Below, piece by piece: positions 1 to 8,737 of a DNA stretch of 64,000 nucleotides. Each line of letters opens with the position of its first letter. The stretch's first letter is position 1. Under the pieces are notes generated by a model. It was not told the DNA's origin. It worked only from the letters and a program-made list of their open reading frames with translations, and did not search any database. A program made the position numbers and the translations under genes. Origin of the DNA: CAYJBH01 sp964369965 (GTDB taxonomy: Bacteria; Bacillota; Clostridia; Oscillospirales; Ruminococcaceae); assembly GCA_964369965.1 (NCBI GenBank), contig CAYJGF010000007.1, forward strand, positions 1 to 64,000, read 5' to 3'.

Positions 1-139
1 AGGCATATGTCCAGTAGCCGTCTTTGAGCGTGTTGCCCCAGTCGTGCGCACCGCTCGCGAGCACCGCGCCTTTTTCATCGATTAACACCGCCTTGATTCG
101 TGTGGAGCCGAGTTCAATTCCGAGTGTTTTTTTCTGCAT
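1..139 (-). CDS. FGGY-family carbohydrate kinase, N-terminal fragment (cut by window edge)
   Basis: Only the first 46 codons are inside the window; the gene continues past base 1. The translated start reads MQKKTLGIELGSTRIKAVLI, the phosphate-1 ATP-binding strand-turn of FGGY sugar kinases (xylulokinase, ribulokinase, glycerol kinase relatives). The ATG at 137-139 follows an AGGAGG whose first bases overlap the stop codon of the sulfatase upstream, so the two genes are tightly coupled. It is the last visible gene of the minus-strand sugar operon. FGGY kinases phosphorylate a ketose or polyol, so this one probably activates the sugar released by the hydrolases. The sugar itself cannot be read from this fragment. 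Confidence 0.8.
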   Translation of the reverse strand, partial: MQKKTLGIELGSTRIKAVLIDEKGAVLASGAHDWGNTLKDGYWTYA

Positions 140-148
140 GGAAACCTC

Positions 149-1501
149 CTATATGAATTTTACCGATATATTTTCGCTATCCTTTATATGTCGTGCGAGC
201 CGTTCACGCAGACCGATTTTCACCGTTTCATACTCCGGATTATCTATAAGATTTTGGAGCTGACAGGGATCTTTTTTCAGATCATATAAAAAGTCATCCT
301 TGTATATATCGGAAGAAGCAACCTCGCCACCTTCAATGCCCGGTGCCACCACCGCATAGGTATAGTCCTCGGTGCGAATGACACGCCCGACACGGCTCTC
401 GGAGATCTGCGCAAAAACCACATTTTCACGGTCACAGCCGTTTATCACATCAAGGAGATTTTCCCCTATCATGGCATCGCCTACATCTACACCTGCCATC
501 GCGAGCATGGATTTCGGCAGTGACTCACTCGATACAAGCGCACTCACCTCGGCGCCGCCCTTGTAAGCACCACCGCTTATCACGAGTGGCACACGCAGAC
601 AGGCATCGTGACAGGAGCGTTTATAGTCGTCATAACCGTTGAGGTTTTCATCACGATTTCTCGTCCTGAAATGAGAGCCGTGATCCGATACAAACACTAT
701 GACGGTGTTGTCGTACTCGCCCTGTTCTTTAAGCCGATCAATCAACCGCCCGAGGTTGTCGTCGAGACTGCGGCACTGCCCGAGATAGTCGGGGTACTCC
801 TCGATATAATCGCCGTGGGGGAATGCCTTTAAATCCTCCGGTATAACACAGTCCTTAAATCGCTCTTTGGAGCCGTGCGGTCCCTCATAATGATTGTGGT
901 CATTTTGATGGTGAGGTTCTATATAAGATATGGTGAGGAAGAATGGTTTTGATTTGTCGCGCCCCTCTAAAAATTCGAGGGCATAGTCGGTCATAGCGTC
1001 GGCGCGGTAGTGCTCAAACTCTATTCGATTGTTGTTTTCATCAAAGAGATAGCCACCGTATCCGTGGGAGGTGAACTCCAACAGATCGGACGCGCGCCAA
1101 AAGCCGTTATATCCGCCACGATGTTCTATTGGAATGGCGCTGGTTTGAAAGTCAATACCCGGCTTTTCTTCGAGACCGCCGTCGCTCGCTAAATGCCATT
1201 TGCCGACATAGGCGTTTTCATATCCTGCCTCTTCAAAATAGTTCGCCACCGTCTTTATGTCATGAGGGAGCATGACATTGTTGCGAAAACATCCGGTCGT
1301 GGTGGCATACAAGCCGGACTGAAAAATCGCACGGCAGGGACCACAGACCGGTTGAGGGGTATATGCGTTACGAAACTTGACCCCCTCGGTAGCAAGGCGG
1401 TCAAGATTAGGTGTGATATCGAGCGGTTGACCGAAGCACCCACAGGTATCGGCACGTTGTTGATCGGTGAAGAAAAATAGGATGTTCGGTTTTTTGCTCA
1501 T
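149..1501 (-). CDS. Cys-type sulfatase (S1 / alkaline-phosphatase superfamily)
   Basis: The 450-residue protein would remove a sulfate ester from a sugar or small glycoconjugate. It starts with the metal-binding FFFTDQQRAD segment (Asp13, Gln14). It carries the sulfatase signature C-G-P-C-R at residues 53-57, in which Cys53 would be oxidised to formylglycine. A second metal-binding motif, VSDHGSH, lies near residue 270. No signal peptide is visible, so it should act inside the cell on imported material. In an anaerobe a Cys-type enzyme needs a radical-SAM maturase (anSME); none is in this window. The start follows AAAGG. The gene lies between the importer permease and the FGGY kinase, so sulfate removal is probably a step of this sugar pathway. 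The exact substrate is not deducible. Confidence 0.88.
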   Translation of the reverse strand: MSKKPNILFFFTDQQRADTCGCFGQPLDITPNLDRLATEGVKFRNAYTPQPVCGPCRAIFQSGLYATTTGCFRNNVMLPHDIKTVANYFEEAGYENAYVGKWHLASDGGLEEKPGIDFQTSAIPIEHRGGYNGFWRASDLLEFTSHGYGGYLFDENNNRIEFEHYRADAMTDYALEFLEGRDKSKPFFLTISYIEPHHQNDHNHYEGPHGSKERFKDCVIPEDLKAFPHGDYIEEYPDYLGQCRSLDDNLGRLIDRLKEQGEYDNTVIVFVSDHGSHFRTRNRDENLNGYDDYKRSCHDACLRVPLVISGGAYKGGAEVSALVSSESLPKSMLAMAGVDVGDAMIGENLLDVINGCDRENVVFAQISESRVGRVIRTEDYTYAVVAPGIEGGEVASSDIYKDDFLYDLKKDPCQLQNLIDNPEYETVKIGLRERLARHIKDSENISVKFI

Positions 1502-1533
1502 GTTATTTTACCTTTCTTGCATTTTGTAATAGT

Positions 1534-2349
1534 TTAACCTTTTATGCCGGACTGTGCAATACCCTCGATAAAAAATCTTTGAGAGAATGAATATATTATT
1601 ATCATCGGGAACACTGCAATAACTGCACCTGCCATCAAAACACCGTCGTTTGTAATGAAGATACCGCGCAGACTTGCAAGTCCCGCCGACAGCGGCATTT
1701 TGTCCATGTTGATGTTGACAATAAGCGGCCAGAGAAGATCTTTCCAGGTGAAAAGTGCAGTGAAAACTCCAAGAGAGATAAGACCCGATTGACATACCGG
1801 TAGCATTATCTTGGAATAAATCTGAAATCTGTTGCAACCGTCTATGATACCTGCCTCTTCCAGTTCAAGCGGTATGCCGAGGAAATGTTGACGCAGCAAA
1901 AATGTTCCGAATGCGCTGACAAAACCGGGGAGTATCAGTGCCATGACGGTGTCCGCCATGCCGAGTGCCGTGACTATCTGATATTGTGGTATGAGGAATA
2001 TTTCGGACGGTACCATCATCTGAACCAGTACGATGGAGAACAAAAAGTTGCGACCGGGGAATTTAATGCGTGCAAAACCATATGCCGCCATACTGCTGAA
2101 CAAAAGTGCGCAGACTATCCTGCCGATAATGGAGAGTATGGTGTTTATGTATAGGTTTAAAAACGGAACAGCCTCCAGTGCGAGGGAATAGTTCACGGTC
2201 GAGGGACTTTCCGGAAAAAATGTCACCGGAATGTTTGTAATCTCCTCCACCGTTTTCAGGGACGACAGCACCATCCAAATAAACGGAAAGACCATCATTA
2301 TTCCGCCGATTATCAATACCGCATGTACCGCTATATGTGATTTTTTCAT
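1534..2349 (-). CDS. Carbohydrate ABC transporter permease, MalG/AraQ type
   Basis: 271 residues, the usual size for this family. A first membrane span (about residues 10-30) is followed by the ITNIPVTFFPESPS-type periplasmic-side stretch of CUT1 inner permeases and further hydrophobic spans. The EAA loop that contacts the ATPase reads ELEEAGIIDGCNRFQIYSKI, near residue 180. The start is an ATG after AAGGAG, nine bases after the stop of the partner permease. With that permease and the binding protein it forms the membrane channel of a sugar importer. No ATPase is encoded nearby; CUT1 systems in Clostridia usually share a distant MsmX/MalK-type ATPase. Confidence 0.9.
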   Translation of the reverse strand: MKKSHIAVHAVLIIGGIMMVFPFIWMVLSSLKTVEEITNIPVTFFPESPSTVNYSLALEAVPFLNLYINTILSIIGRIVCALLFSSMAAYGFARIKFPGRNFLFSIVLVQMMVPSEIFLIPQYQIVTALGMADTVMALILPGFVSAFGTFLLRQHFLGIPLELEEAGIIDGCNRFQIYSKIMLPVCQSGLISLGVFTALFTWKDLLWPLIVNINMDKMPLSAGLASLRGIFITNDGVLMAGAVIAVFPMIIIYSFSQRFFIEGIAQSGIKG

Positions 2350-2358
2350 AAGAACTCC

Positions 2359-3252
2359 TTAGTTATAGTGTACAAGTTTTTTCTGTGCGATAAACTGGAT
2401 TAGCGTGAAGATGAGAATAACCACAAAGGCGAGCATCACTATTGCCGAGGCATATGCCTTGTTGTTGGCGGTAAACGCCTGATTATAATACTGGAATATG
2501 ATGGTGCGCACCGAGTTTATGGCAGGGTTGGTGGAGTTGTTGTAGATCATAAACACCATGTCAAACTGACGCAGTGCCGCGATAAGCCCCGTCACCGTCA
2601 GGAAAAATATGCTCGGTGAGATAAGCGGTATTGTTATGTTGAAAAGTTTTTTCACGGGGCCTGCGCCGTCTATCTGCGCCGCCTCGTAGTAGGACTTTGA
2701 CACCGAGGTGATGGCGGCGATTAAAATGATGATCTGATTACCGAGACCGCCCCATACCGCGATTATCACCATGGACGCCATGGCGTATTGCGGATCGCTT
2801 ATCCAGCTGATGCTCTCAATCCCAAAAAGACCGAGAAAGGCGTTTAAGATTCCGTAATCGGTATTGTATATCCATCGCCATACCATAGCGACCGCCGCCG
2901 AAGTTGCGATCATTGGCATGAAGTATATCACACGATAAAAGCCGGTGCCCATCAACTTCATGCTGAGCATGGAGGCGATAATTATGGCGATAAATATTCC
3001 GATGGGTACCGATAAAAATGCAAATGTCACGGTGTTGCGCAGGGCGAACCATACCAGCTCGTCCCCGATAAGTCGTTCGTAATTTTCAAGCCCCGACAGT
3101 TCGTATTTATTAAAGCCGAGGTCCTTTGAAAAGCTCAAAATCGCTGTTTGAAATACCGGCCAGATGTTTAACACGACAAGGCCGATGATGGTGGGAGCTA
3201 CAAAAATGTAGCCCCACATCCAGTCGTAAAATTTTCTGTTTAGTCTATGCAC
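2359..3252 (-). CDS. Carbohydrate ABC transporter permease, MalF/UgpA type
   Basis: 297 residues with six predicted membrane spans, the first at about residues 14-34 (YIFVAPTIIGLVVLNIWPVF). The cytoplasmic EAA loop reads SYYEAAQIDGAGPVKKLFNI near residue 200, the coupling helix for the ATPase. The start is GTG at 3250-3252 behind AGAGGTG; no better ATG is available. It follows the binding-protein gene by 26 bases and precedes the MalG-type permease by nine, so the three are co-transcribed. It forms half of the translocation pore of a CUT1 sugar importer. Confidence 0.9.
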   Translation of the reverse strand: MHRLNRKFYDWMWGYIFVAPTIIGLVVLNIWPVFQTAILSFSKDLGFNKYELSGLENYERLIGDELVWFALRNTVTFAFLSVPIGIFIAIIIASMLSMKLMGTGFYRVIYFMPMIATSAAVAMVWRWIYNTDYGILNAFLGLFGIESISWISDPQYAMASMVIIAVWGGLGNQIIILIAAITSVSKSYYEAAQIDGAGPVKKLFNITIPLISPSIFFLTVTGLIAALRQFDMVFMIYNNSTNPAINSVRTIIFQYYNQAFTANNKAYASAIVMLAFVVILIFTLIQFIAQKKLVHYN

Positions 3253-3278
3253 GAGTTCACCTCTTTTTTGAGTTGATA

Positions 3279-4610
3279 TTACTCCGTTGCGAGAATTTCG
3301 TTCATTGCGGCGGATGCGCCGGTGAATGCCTCTTCGACACCGATTTCACCGTTAAAAAGTTGCTCTAAATAAACGTTAAGTTCTGCCTCCCACAGCGATC
3401 TTGTCTCGGTGGAGACATACTGTGTGCCGTATGCAAGGCTGTCGGTGATAACCTGTGTGTTGTAGTCTGCGCTGTGAATTTCCGCCCAGGTGTCGACTAC
3501 GCCGTTGTATGCCGGGATGGAAACGCCGATTGCCGCTCTCTCGTTAGCGTCCTGTGTGCCAAGATATGCTACAAATGCTTTTGCTACCTCGGTGTTTTGG
3601 GACTGTGCCGATACCGAGTACGCAAGACCGTTGCTGATGGTGGCTTTTGTGCCGTCGTTTGCGGCAGGGAGCGGAGCAATGTTGAACTTGTCGGCGATGC
3701 CCTCGTTATCTACAAAGTTGTTGAGCTGCCAGTTGCCGGTCGGGAGCATACCGATGTTGCCGGAGGCAAACATGGTTCGACGATCAGTTTCGGCTAACTG
3801 TGCGGTGGTGGGAGAGTAGTTGTCGAGCAGGCTCATATAGAACTCCATCGCCTCGATGGACTCTGCGGAGTCGAGATTCGAGGTGTTGGTCTCCTCGTTG
3901 ATGACGCTGCCACCGTTTTGATAAAGGAAGCTGCCCCATGCCTCTTGAAGGTTGTTGTATGCCGCAAAACCGTACATGTTGTTGTCCTTGTCGGTCAGTG
4001 CCTCTGCCGCCGCCTCGAGATCGTCCCATGTCCAGGTGTCATCGGGGTAGGAAAGACCGGCATTGTCGAACATCTCTTTGTTGTAGGCAAGGACGACACA
4101 GTCGATATCTTTTGCAACACCGTAGATGGTGTCGTTAAAACGATAAAGACGGGTAACACCCTCTGGCAGGTTGTCGAAAGAGAAGTCGGCATTATAGCTT
4201 GCAAGATCGTCGAGCGGTATGATCATCTCGGCGTTTGCATATCGCTCGGCATAGATGGTGTGGTTGGTAATGATGTCGGGCAGTGAGCCGCCGGTTGCTG
4301 CCGCCTCCAACTTCGTCCAATATTCACTCCAGGGGGTGAACTGTAGGTCGATGGTGACGTTCGGGTACATTTCGTTAAAGCCTTCGATGGTAGCCTCGAG
4401 TTGGTCGCGCTGATTATCGTTCCAGGAAACATAGGTCAGAGTGCCTTCCAGGTCGCCACCCTCGGTGGATTCTGCCGCGTCGTCGGTGGTTGTAGACTCG
4501 GTTGATGCTTCGGATGCAGGTGCTTCGCTCTCGGCAGGTGTCGAAGAACAGCTCGCCATAAATGCGGCGGACATTGCCAGTGCTAACATGATGCTAAGTA
4601 GTTTTTTCAT
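3279..4610 (-). CDS. Sugar-binding lipoprotein of the ABC importer (SBP family 1)
   Basis: 443 residues with a lipoprotein signal peptide ending in FMASC, so the mature protein is anchored on the outer face of the membrane. A Ser/Thr/Glu-rich linker (about residues 22-55) leads into a family-1 binding fold: YVSWNDNQRDQLEATIEGFN, then SLPDIIT, and ASGNIGMLPTGNWQ. The ATG follows TTAGGAGGAATCACA. It would capture the oligosaccharide and hand it to the two permeases directly downstream. The spacing to the GH27 gene upstream is 58 bases with no obvious promoter, so expression probably comes from the promoter before the GH4 gene. Confidence 0.9.
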   Translation of the reverse strand: MKKLLSIMLALAMSAAFMASCSSTPAESEAPASEASTESTTTDDAAESTEGGDLEGTLTYVSWNDNQRDQLEATIEGFNEMYPNVTIDLQFTPWSEYWTKLEAAATGGSLPDIITNHTIYAERYANAEMIIPLDDLASYNADFSFDNLPEGVTRLYRFNDTIYGVAKDIDCVVLAYNKEMFDNAGLSYPDDTWTWDDLEAAAEALTDKDNNMYGFAAYNNLQEAWGSFLYQNGGSVINEETNTSNLDSAESIEAMEFYMSLLDNYSPTTAQLAETDRRTMFASGNIGMLPTGNWQLNNFVDNEGIADKFNIAPLPAANDGTKATISNGLAYSVSAQSQNTEVAKAFVAYLGTQDANERAAIGVSIPAYNGVVDTWAEIHSADYNTQVITDSLAYGTQYVSTETRSLWEAELNVYLEQLFNGEIGVEEAFTGASAAMNEILATE

Positions 4611-4668
4611 TGTGATTCCTCCTAATCGTTGTTAATGTTATAGTAAGTCTAAGGTATCTATAGCCACG

Positions 4669-5979
4669 CTATTTCAGCGCTACTAACTTTAATAGCACAC
4701 ATCCGTGTGAGTCCACTGTTAAGTTCAGTGATGCAGTTATATTCGGAAGGTTTTCGCCGCTCCATAGCTCTTTTACGGTATACTCGCGTTTTGAAAGCCC
4801 TAACTTTTCAAACGACAGCTCCATGTCGGTGCTAAGATTGTAGGCATTAAAAACCGCTATGTATATCTCACCGTCTGTGCCGTAACTTTTCCAGACTATT
4901 ATCTCCTTTGTCGGGGCGGTGCGCATTATTTGTTTTGCACCGCTTGAATGGGTGAGGAGTTTTAATACATCGGGATTTGTTAAAAGTGAAAGTGTTTCTT
5001 CATCACAGTCCGGCAGATGTCCGCCGAACATGAGCGGTGAGCGGAAGATGCACCACAGCGTCATAAGTGTTTTTTTCTCTGCCGAGGTAAAGCGGGAGTA
5101 CCGCTCGGTGAGACCGTGCTCGTCACCTTTTATGGATATATGACCAAGCGGCAACATGTCACAGTCCGGCCAACCGTTGGGTTTTACATGTCTGCTCCAG
5201 ACCTCGCATCGCTCAAACATTTTATAGAGGTCGTCCCAATTATCCCAGAAATCTCCGGTGATGCGCCACATGTTGGCATTTTCGGCGAGGTGGTCGGCAC
5301 GCTCGACATCGGCAGGACCGGGGGAAAGGCTGAGCACCATAGGTCGATTGCACCGATCAAGGGCAATTCGTATCATCTCTATCTCTTCTTTTGCGCTGTA
5401 GATGTCGTGCGGTTTGAAAAAGGTGTTGCAGATATCGTCCACCTTGACGAGGTCGACACCCCACTCGGCGTAGAGTTCGAAGATGGAATTGTAGTAATCC
5501 TGCGCACCGGGTGCCGAGGGGTCGATGCCGTACATGTCGGTGTTCCAGGAACAGACAGAAAATCGCTGTGCTATGCCACGTGCGCCGTGTTCACTGCCTT
5601 TTATCGGCGTGTTTGCATGTACCGCCTGTCGTGGGACACCGCGCATTATATGTATGCCGAACTTTAGTCCCATGGCATGAATTTCGTCCGCGATTTTTTT
5701 GAAGCCCACACCGTTCGCCGCCGAGGGGAAGCGATTCACCGCCGGTACAAGTCGGGAATACTCATCTGTTTCGAGTGGGACAAAGTTGCGGTACTCGGTG
5801 GAGTTAGCGTCCGGTTCGTACCACTGGATGTCACACACGACATATTCCCAGCCGTATTTTAATAGATTGTCGCGCATATATTCGGCGTTTTGCATCAGTT
5901 GAGCTTCAGTGACCGCCGCGCCGAAACAATCCCAGCTGTTCCACCCCATAGGCGGGGTGAGTGCCACGTTTTTATTCAT
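4669..5979 (-). CDS. GH27 family alpha-galactosidase-like glycosidase
   Basis: 436 residues beginning with the GH27 hallmark LTPPMGWNSWDCFG. The expected nucleophile is Asp181 in LVKVDDIC and the acid/base Asp243 in MWRITGDFWDNW; both are present. The catalytic (beta/alpha)8 barrel is followed by a short beta-sandwich from about residue 350 (IVWKSYGTDGEIYIAVFNAY). There is no signal peptide, so it should act on imported oligosaccharide. Family members release terminal alpha-galactose or, in some branches, alpha-N-acetylgalactosamine or beta-L-arabinopyranose; which of these applies is not certain. It sits 10 bases after the GH4 gene and before the importer, with a good AGGGGG ribosome site. 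Confidence 0.88.
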   Translation of the reverse strand: MNKNVALTPPMGWNSWDCFGAAVTEAQLMQNAEYMRDNLLKYGWEYVVCDIQWYEPDANSTEYRNFVPLETDEYSRLVPAVNRFPSAANGVGFKKIADEIHAMGLKFGIHIMRGVPRQAVHANTPIKGSEHGARGIAQRFSVCSWNTDMYGIDPSAPGAQDYYNSIFELYAEWGVDLVKVDDICNTFFKPHDIYSAKEEIEMIRIALDRCNRPMVLSLSPGPADVERADHLAENANMWRITGDFWDNWDDLYKMFERCEVWSRHVKPNGWPDCDMLPLGHISIKGDEHGLTERYSRFTSAEKKTLMTLWCIFRSPLMFGGHLPDCDEETLSLLTNPDVLKLLTHSSGAKQIMRTAPTKEIIVWKSYGTDGEIYIAVFNAYNLSTDMELSFEKLGLSKREYTVKELWSGENLPNITASLNLTVDSHGCVLLKLVALK

Positions 5980-5989
5980 ATGAAACCCC

Positions 5990-7477
5990 CTAATTTTTAT
6001 GTGCCGACTTGTTGTACATCTTCATTCGCTCTTCATCCTTTGCGATCTCCTCCACCGATTTCCATTCGAGGAATGTGTCGGTTGATATCGCCTTTTTCGG
6101 CTCTATGTAATTATTCTTGAGGTTCTGTTTCGCCTGTTCTATAGCCGTCTTATATTGTGGCAACCATTTTTCTTCTGCGACGAGCATCTCGTCCACCATC
6201 TGCCAGATTTCATCCGGATCGCATACAGCGCTGGTAAGCGGATCCATCATGACCGCCTGTTTGAGCAGGTCTACATCGGCGTTCACCGCCGCCTCGACCG
6301 CCATGCGCTGAACCGAGACACTCGCATTGCAGATAGCGGCACAGCCGAGCGGGAGATCGCCATAAAACGGTATGTTTATTCCGGTGCGATCGATATATCC
6401 CGGCACCTCCACGACACAGTCAGAGGGCAGATTGCTGATCACGCCTTTGTTTATCACGTTAAAATGTCCGCGATAAACTCGTCCGGTCTCCAGCGCTTCC
6501 AGTATGTGTGCGCCGTGCTCAACACCGATGTTTTCATCATCATATTCAAATGCCGGTGCGGCGAGCCAGTTCGGGAAATCGGTCTCATACCAGTTCCGGC
6601 GCTCGCTACAGTGGCGAAGATAGCCCAGCGACTCGCCGTTTATCCATTTATTTATAGCCACCCAGTTTTTTATCTTTTCCGGATTTTTGCGGTACCACGG
6701 CAGATATTCCGAGAGGTGACCGTTGGATTCTGTGCTGAAATAGCCAAAACGCTTTAACATGTCGATGCGCACCTTTTCGTCGCTTGCTATCTGCTCGTTA
6801 CCCTCCAGTTTTTCCAGCAACATGGGGCGCAGATCCTCACCGGTTTTATTGTCGATAATCTCGGTGTACCATGTCTGATGATTTATTCCGACGCAGACAA
6901 TGTCGATATCGCCCATCTCTTTCTCAAAAGCCTCGGCGATGAGGCGGTGACCGTTTTGTACACCGTGGCAAAGTCCGACAGTATTCACTCCGCCATAGGT
7001 ATTGCAGGCCCAAGTGATCATTGCGTTCGGGTTGGAATAGTTGAGCATAAGACAGTCTTTTTGCGCCAGCTCTTTTATGTCTTTACAGATACCGAGCACA
7101 GACGGGATACCGCGCTGACCATACATGATACCACCGACACAGAGCGTATCACCGACACACTGATCGACACCGTATTTAAGTGGAATCCTCACGTCCTGCT
7201 CAAACGCCTCCAGCATGCCCTCACGGATGAAGTTGAAGATGTATTTCGCATCCTTGAAAGCCTCTCGCCGATCGAGGGTGGAGCGTATCTTTATCGGTAT
7301 ATTATTAGAATCGATATCACGTTGTATGAGTTGGGTCGACATATTCAGATTGTCGGTATTTATGTCGGTGAACCAAAGCTCGATGTTCCTAAACTCCTTG
7401 ACGCTCATGAGGTCCTTGACGATCTCGCGTGTGAAACCGACACTGCCAGCGCCGATGATTGCAATTTTAAATGACAT
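5990..7477 (-). CDS. GH4 NAD-dependent glycosidase with a CHGV motif (alpha-uronidase-like)
   Basis: 495 residues. The N-terminal Rossmann motif is IIGAGSVGF (residues 7-15); the NP pair is at 149-150. The metal-binding Cys is C170 in CHGV and the second metal ligand is His200 in GINHQTWY. GH4 enzymes cleave by an NAD-assisted oxidation-elimination and need Mn2+. In the family, CHSV is linked to alpha-galactosidases, CHEV to alpha-glucosidases and CHGx to alpha-glucuronidases/galacturonidases, so this one may act on an alpha-uronide rather than a neutral galactoside. That assignment is inferred from four residues. It is the first gene of the operon, with a promoter and operator-like repeats just upstream. 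Confidence 0.85.
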   Translation of the reverse strand: MSFKIAIIGAGSVGFTREIVKDLMSVKEFRNIELWFTDINTDNLNMSTQLIQRDIDSNNIPIKIRSTLDRREAFKDAKYIFNFIREGMLEAFEQDVRIPLKYGVDQCVGDTLCVGGIMYGQRGIPSVLGICKDIKELAQKDCLMLNYSNPNAMITWACNTYGGVNTVGLCHGVQNGHRLIAEAFEKEMGDIDIVCVGINHQTWYTEIIDNKTGEDLRPMLLEKLEGNEQIASDEKVRIDMLKRFGYFSTESNGHLSEYLPWYRKNPEKIKNWVAINKWINGESLGYLRHCSERRNWYETDFPNWLAAPAFEYDDENIGVEHGAHILEALETGRVYRGHFNVINKGVISNLPSDCVVEVPGYIDRTGINIPFYGDLPLGCAAICNASVSVQRMAVEAAVNADVDLLKQAVMMDPLTSAVCDPDEIWQMVDEMLVAEEKWLPQYKTAIEQAKQNLKNNYIEPKKAISTDTFLEWKSVEEIAKDEERMKMYNKSAHKN

Positions 7478-7518
7478 ACATCCTCCGTAATGAACTCGTA
7501 TCCTACTTGTTTTTTAAT

Positions 7519-7568
7519 ATTTGTTTTCCGTACAAGTTATTTTTACCACAACAGGACAAGTTTGTCAA
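7519..7568 (-). promoter_or_regulatory. Promoter of the GH4-GH27-importer operon with ACAAGT-type operator repeats
   Basis: Reading on the minus strand, TTGACA (7563-7568) and TAAAAA (7540-7545) are 17 bases apart. A perfect-arm palindrome GACAAGTTTGTC (7555-7566) covers the -35 box. The stretch at 7519-7537 carries ACTTGTAC and ACAAAT halves around the expected start site. The half-site ACAAGT recurs at 7504-7510, 7532-7537 and 7556-7561. The AraR operator of Bacillus has a related TTGTACGTACAA core, and an AraR-like gene lies at 8738-9826, so it is the obvious candidate repressor. That link is an inference. Confidence 0.55.
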
Positions 7569-7599
7569 TAGACAACCTTGTAATTCTCTTTTATATACT

Positions 7600-7617
7600 A
7601 AATAACTACAGTTATTT
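7600..7617. promoter_or_regulatory. Palindrome AAATAACT-AC-AGTTATTT
   Basis: Two exact 8-base arms separated by two bases, lying between the terminator of the dehydrogenase gene and the promoter of the GH4 operon. It could be a second operator or part of the terminator tail region. No function can be assigned from sequence alone. Confidence 0.3.
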
Positions 7618-7619
7618 GT

Positions 7620-7660
7620 AAAAAATCAACATACAAGTATTGCGAATACTTGTATGTTGA
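7620..7660 (-). terminator. Intrinsic terminator of the gntR-dehydrogenase transcript
   Basis: Perfect 16-base arms (7626-7641 and 7645-7660) around a three-base loop, followed on the minus strand by six Ts (7620-7625). It starts 18 bases after the stop codon of the dehydrogenase and separates that transcript from the GH4 operon. Confidence 0.85.
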
Positions 7661-7678
7661 TCTGTTGTTTTTAGTTGT

Positions 7679-8716
7679 TTAGAGATTAATGACTGCCTTA
7701 ACAACCTCAGATTTATTTTTAATCGCAAAATCAAATGCCTCGACAGTTTCGCTAAAGTCAAACTCATGGGTCACAATCTGCTCGACATCTATCTGACCCG
7801 ACGCGACCGCCTCAATCGCACCCGGATATACCCCACGATAGCGGAACACGGAGGCTATTTTCGCCTCCTTGGTCATAATCTGTGCAAAGTTGTACGGGAT
7901 TATCTCATTCACCGCCAGTCCGACAAGCACAATATTTCCACCACGGCGCACAAGATGAGCTGTTTCGGCTATGGTTATGTCATTGCCGGCTGTCTCAAAC
8001 ACTATGTCTGCACCCTCGCCGTTATTCAGTTTTGCGACTTCGTCCTTAAGACTTTGATTTTTGACGTTCACCGCGACATCCGCACCAAGTTTTTTGGCGT
8101 ATTCAAGCCGTTTATCCTCTACATCGCTGATGATGATCTTTCCTGCTCCCTTTGCTTTTGCGGCGAGAAGTGTCACGAGACCTATACAGCCTGCACCGGT
8201 GATGACGACACTGTCACCAAACTTAATTTCGGTCTGATTGGTGGCGTGCATACCGACCGCGAGCGGTTCGACAAGTGCGCCCTGCTTTGAGCTCATACCG
8301 TCAGGGAGTTTAAAACACATATGCTCCGGATAACTCATATAGTTGCAAAGACTGCCGTCATTTGGCGGTGTCGCAAGAAAAATCACCTCGTTACATAGAT
8401 TGTATTTTCCACTTCGGCAGTGCTCACACATGCCGCACGGTGTGCCCGGCTCTAACGCGACACGATCGCCTGCTTTGAGAGTTTTGACCTCATCACCGAC
8501 CTCGACGACAACACCGGCACACTCATGCCCAAGGATTATGGGCTCCGTCACCTCAAAGGTCGCGACCTTGCCCATCTCCAAAAAATGCAGATCAGAGCCA
8601 CAAATCCCGACACACTCGATCTTCACCATGACATCGTTTGGGCGAACGGTTGGCATCGGCACCTTTCTTTTTTCCATCTTGCCGATACCGGTCATTACAA
8701 ATGCGTAGTTTTCCAT
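7679..8716 (-). CDS. Zinc-dependent polyol/sugar dehydrogenase (sorbitol/L-iditol dehydrogenase type, MDR family)
   Basis: 345 residues of the medium-chain dehydrogenase family. Catalytic zinc ligands are Cys39 (GICGSD), His64-Glu65 (LGHECAG). The structural zinc Cys set is C94, C97, C100 and C108. The NAD-binding GAGCIG motif is near residue 175, followed by an acidic residue (ISDVED) that favours NAD over NADP. Such enzymes interconvert polyols and ketoses, which would connect the sugar released by this locus to a ketose that an FGGY kinase can phosphorylate. It follows the repressor gene by 21 bases and ends in a strong terminator, so these two genes form a unit. Confidence 0.87.
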   Translation of the reverse strand: MENYAFVMTGIGKMEKRKVPMPTVRPNDVMVKIECVGICGSDLHFLEMGKVATFEVTEPIILGHECAGVVVEVGDEVKTLKAGDRVALEPGTPCGMCEHCRSGKYNLCNEVIFLATPPNDGSLCNYMSYPEHMCFKLPDGMSSKQGALVEPLAVGMHATNQTEIKFGDSVVITGAGCIGLVTLLAAKAKGAGKIIISDVEDKRLEYAKKLGADVAVNVKNQSLKDEVAKLNNGEGADIVFETAGNDITIAETAHLVRRGGNIVLVGLAVNEIIPYNFAQIMTKEAKIASVFRYRGVYPGAIEAVASGQIDVEQIVTHEFDFSETVEAFDFAIKNKSEVVKAVINL

Positions 8717-8737
8717 CTTAATATCTCCTTAAAAATG

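Noticed and set aside
7620..7660. Operator for the AraR-like repressor
   Set aside because: The arms contain TACAAGTA, but the perfect stem, three-base loop and six Ts right after a stop codon are those of a terminator.
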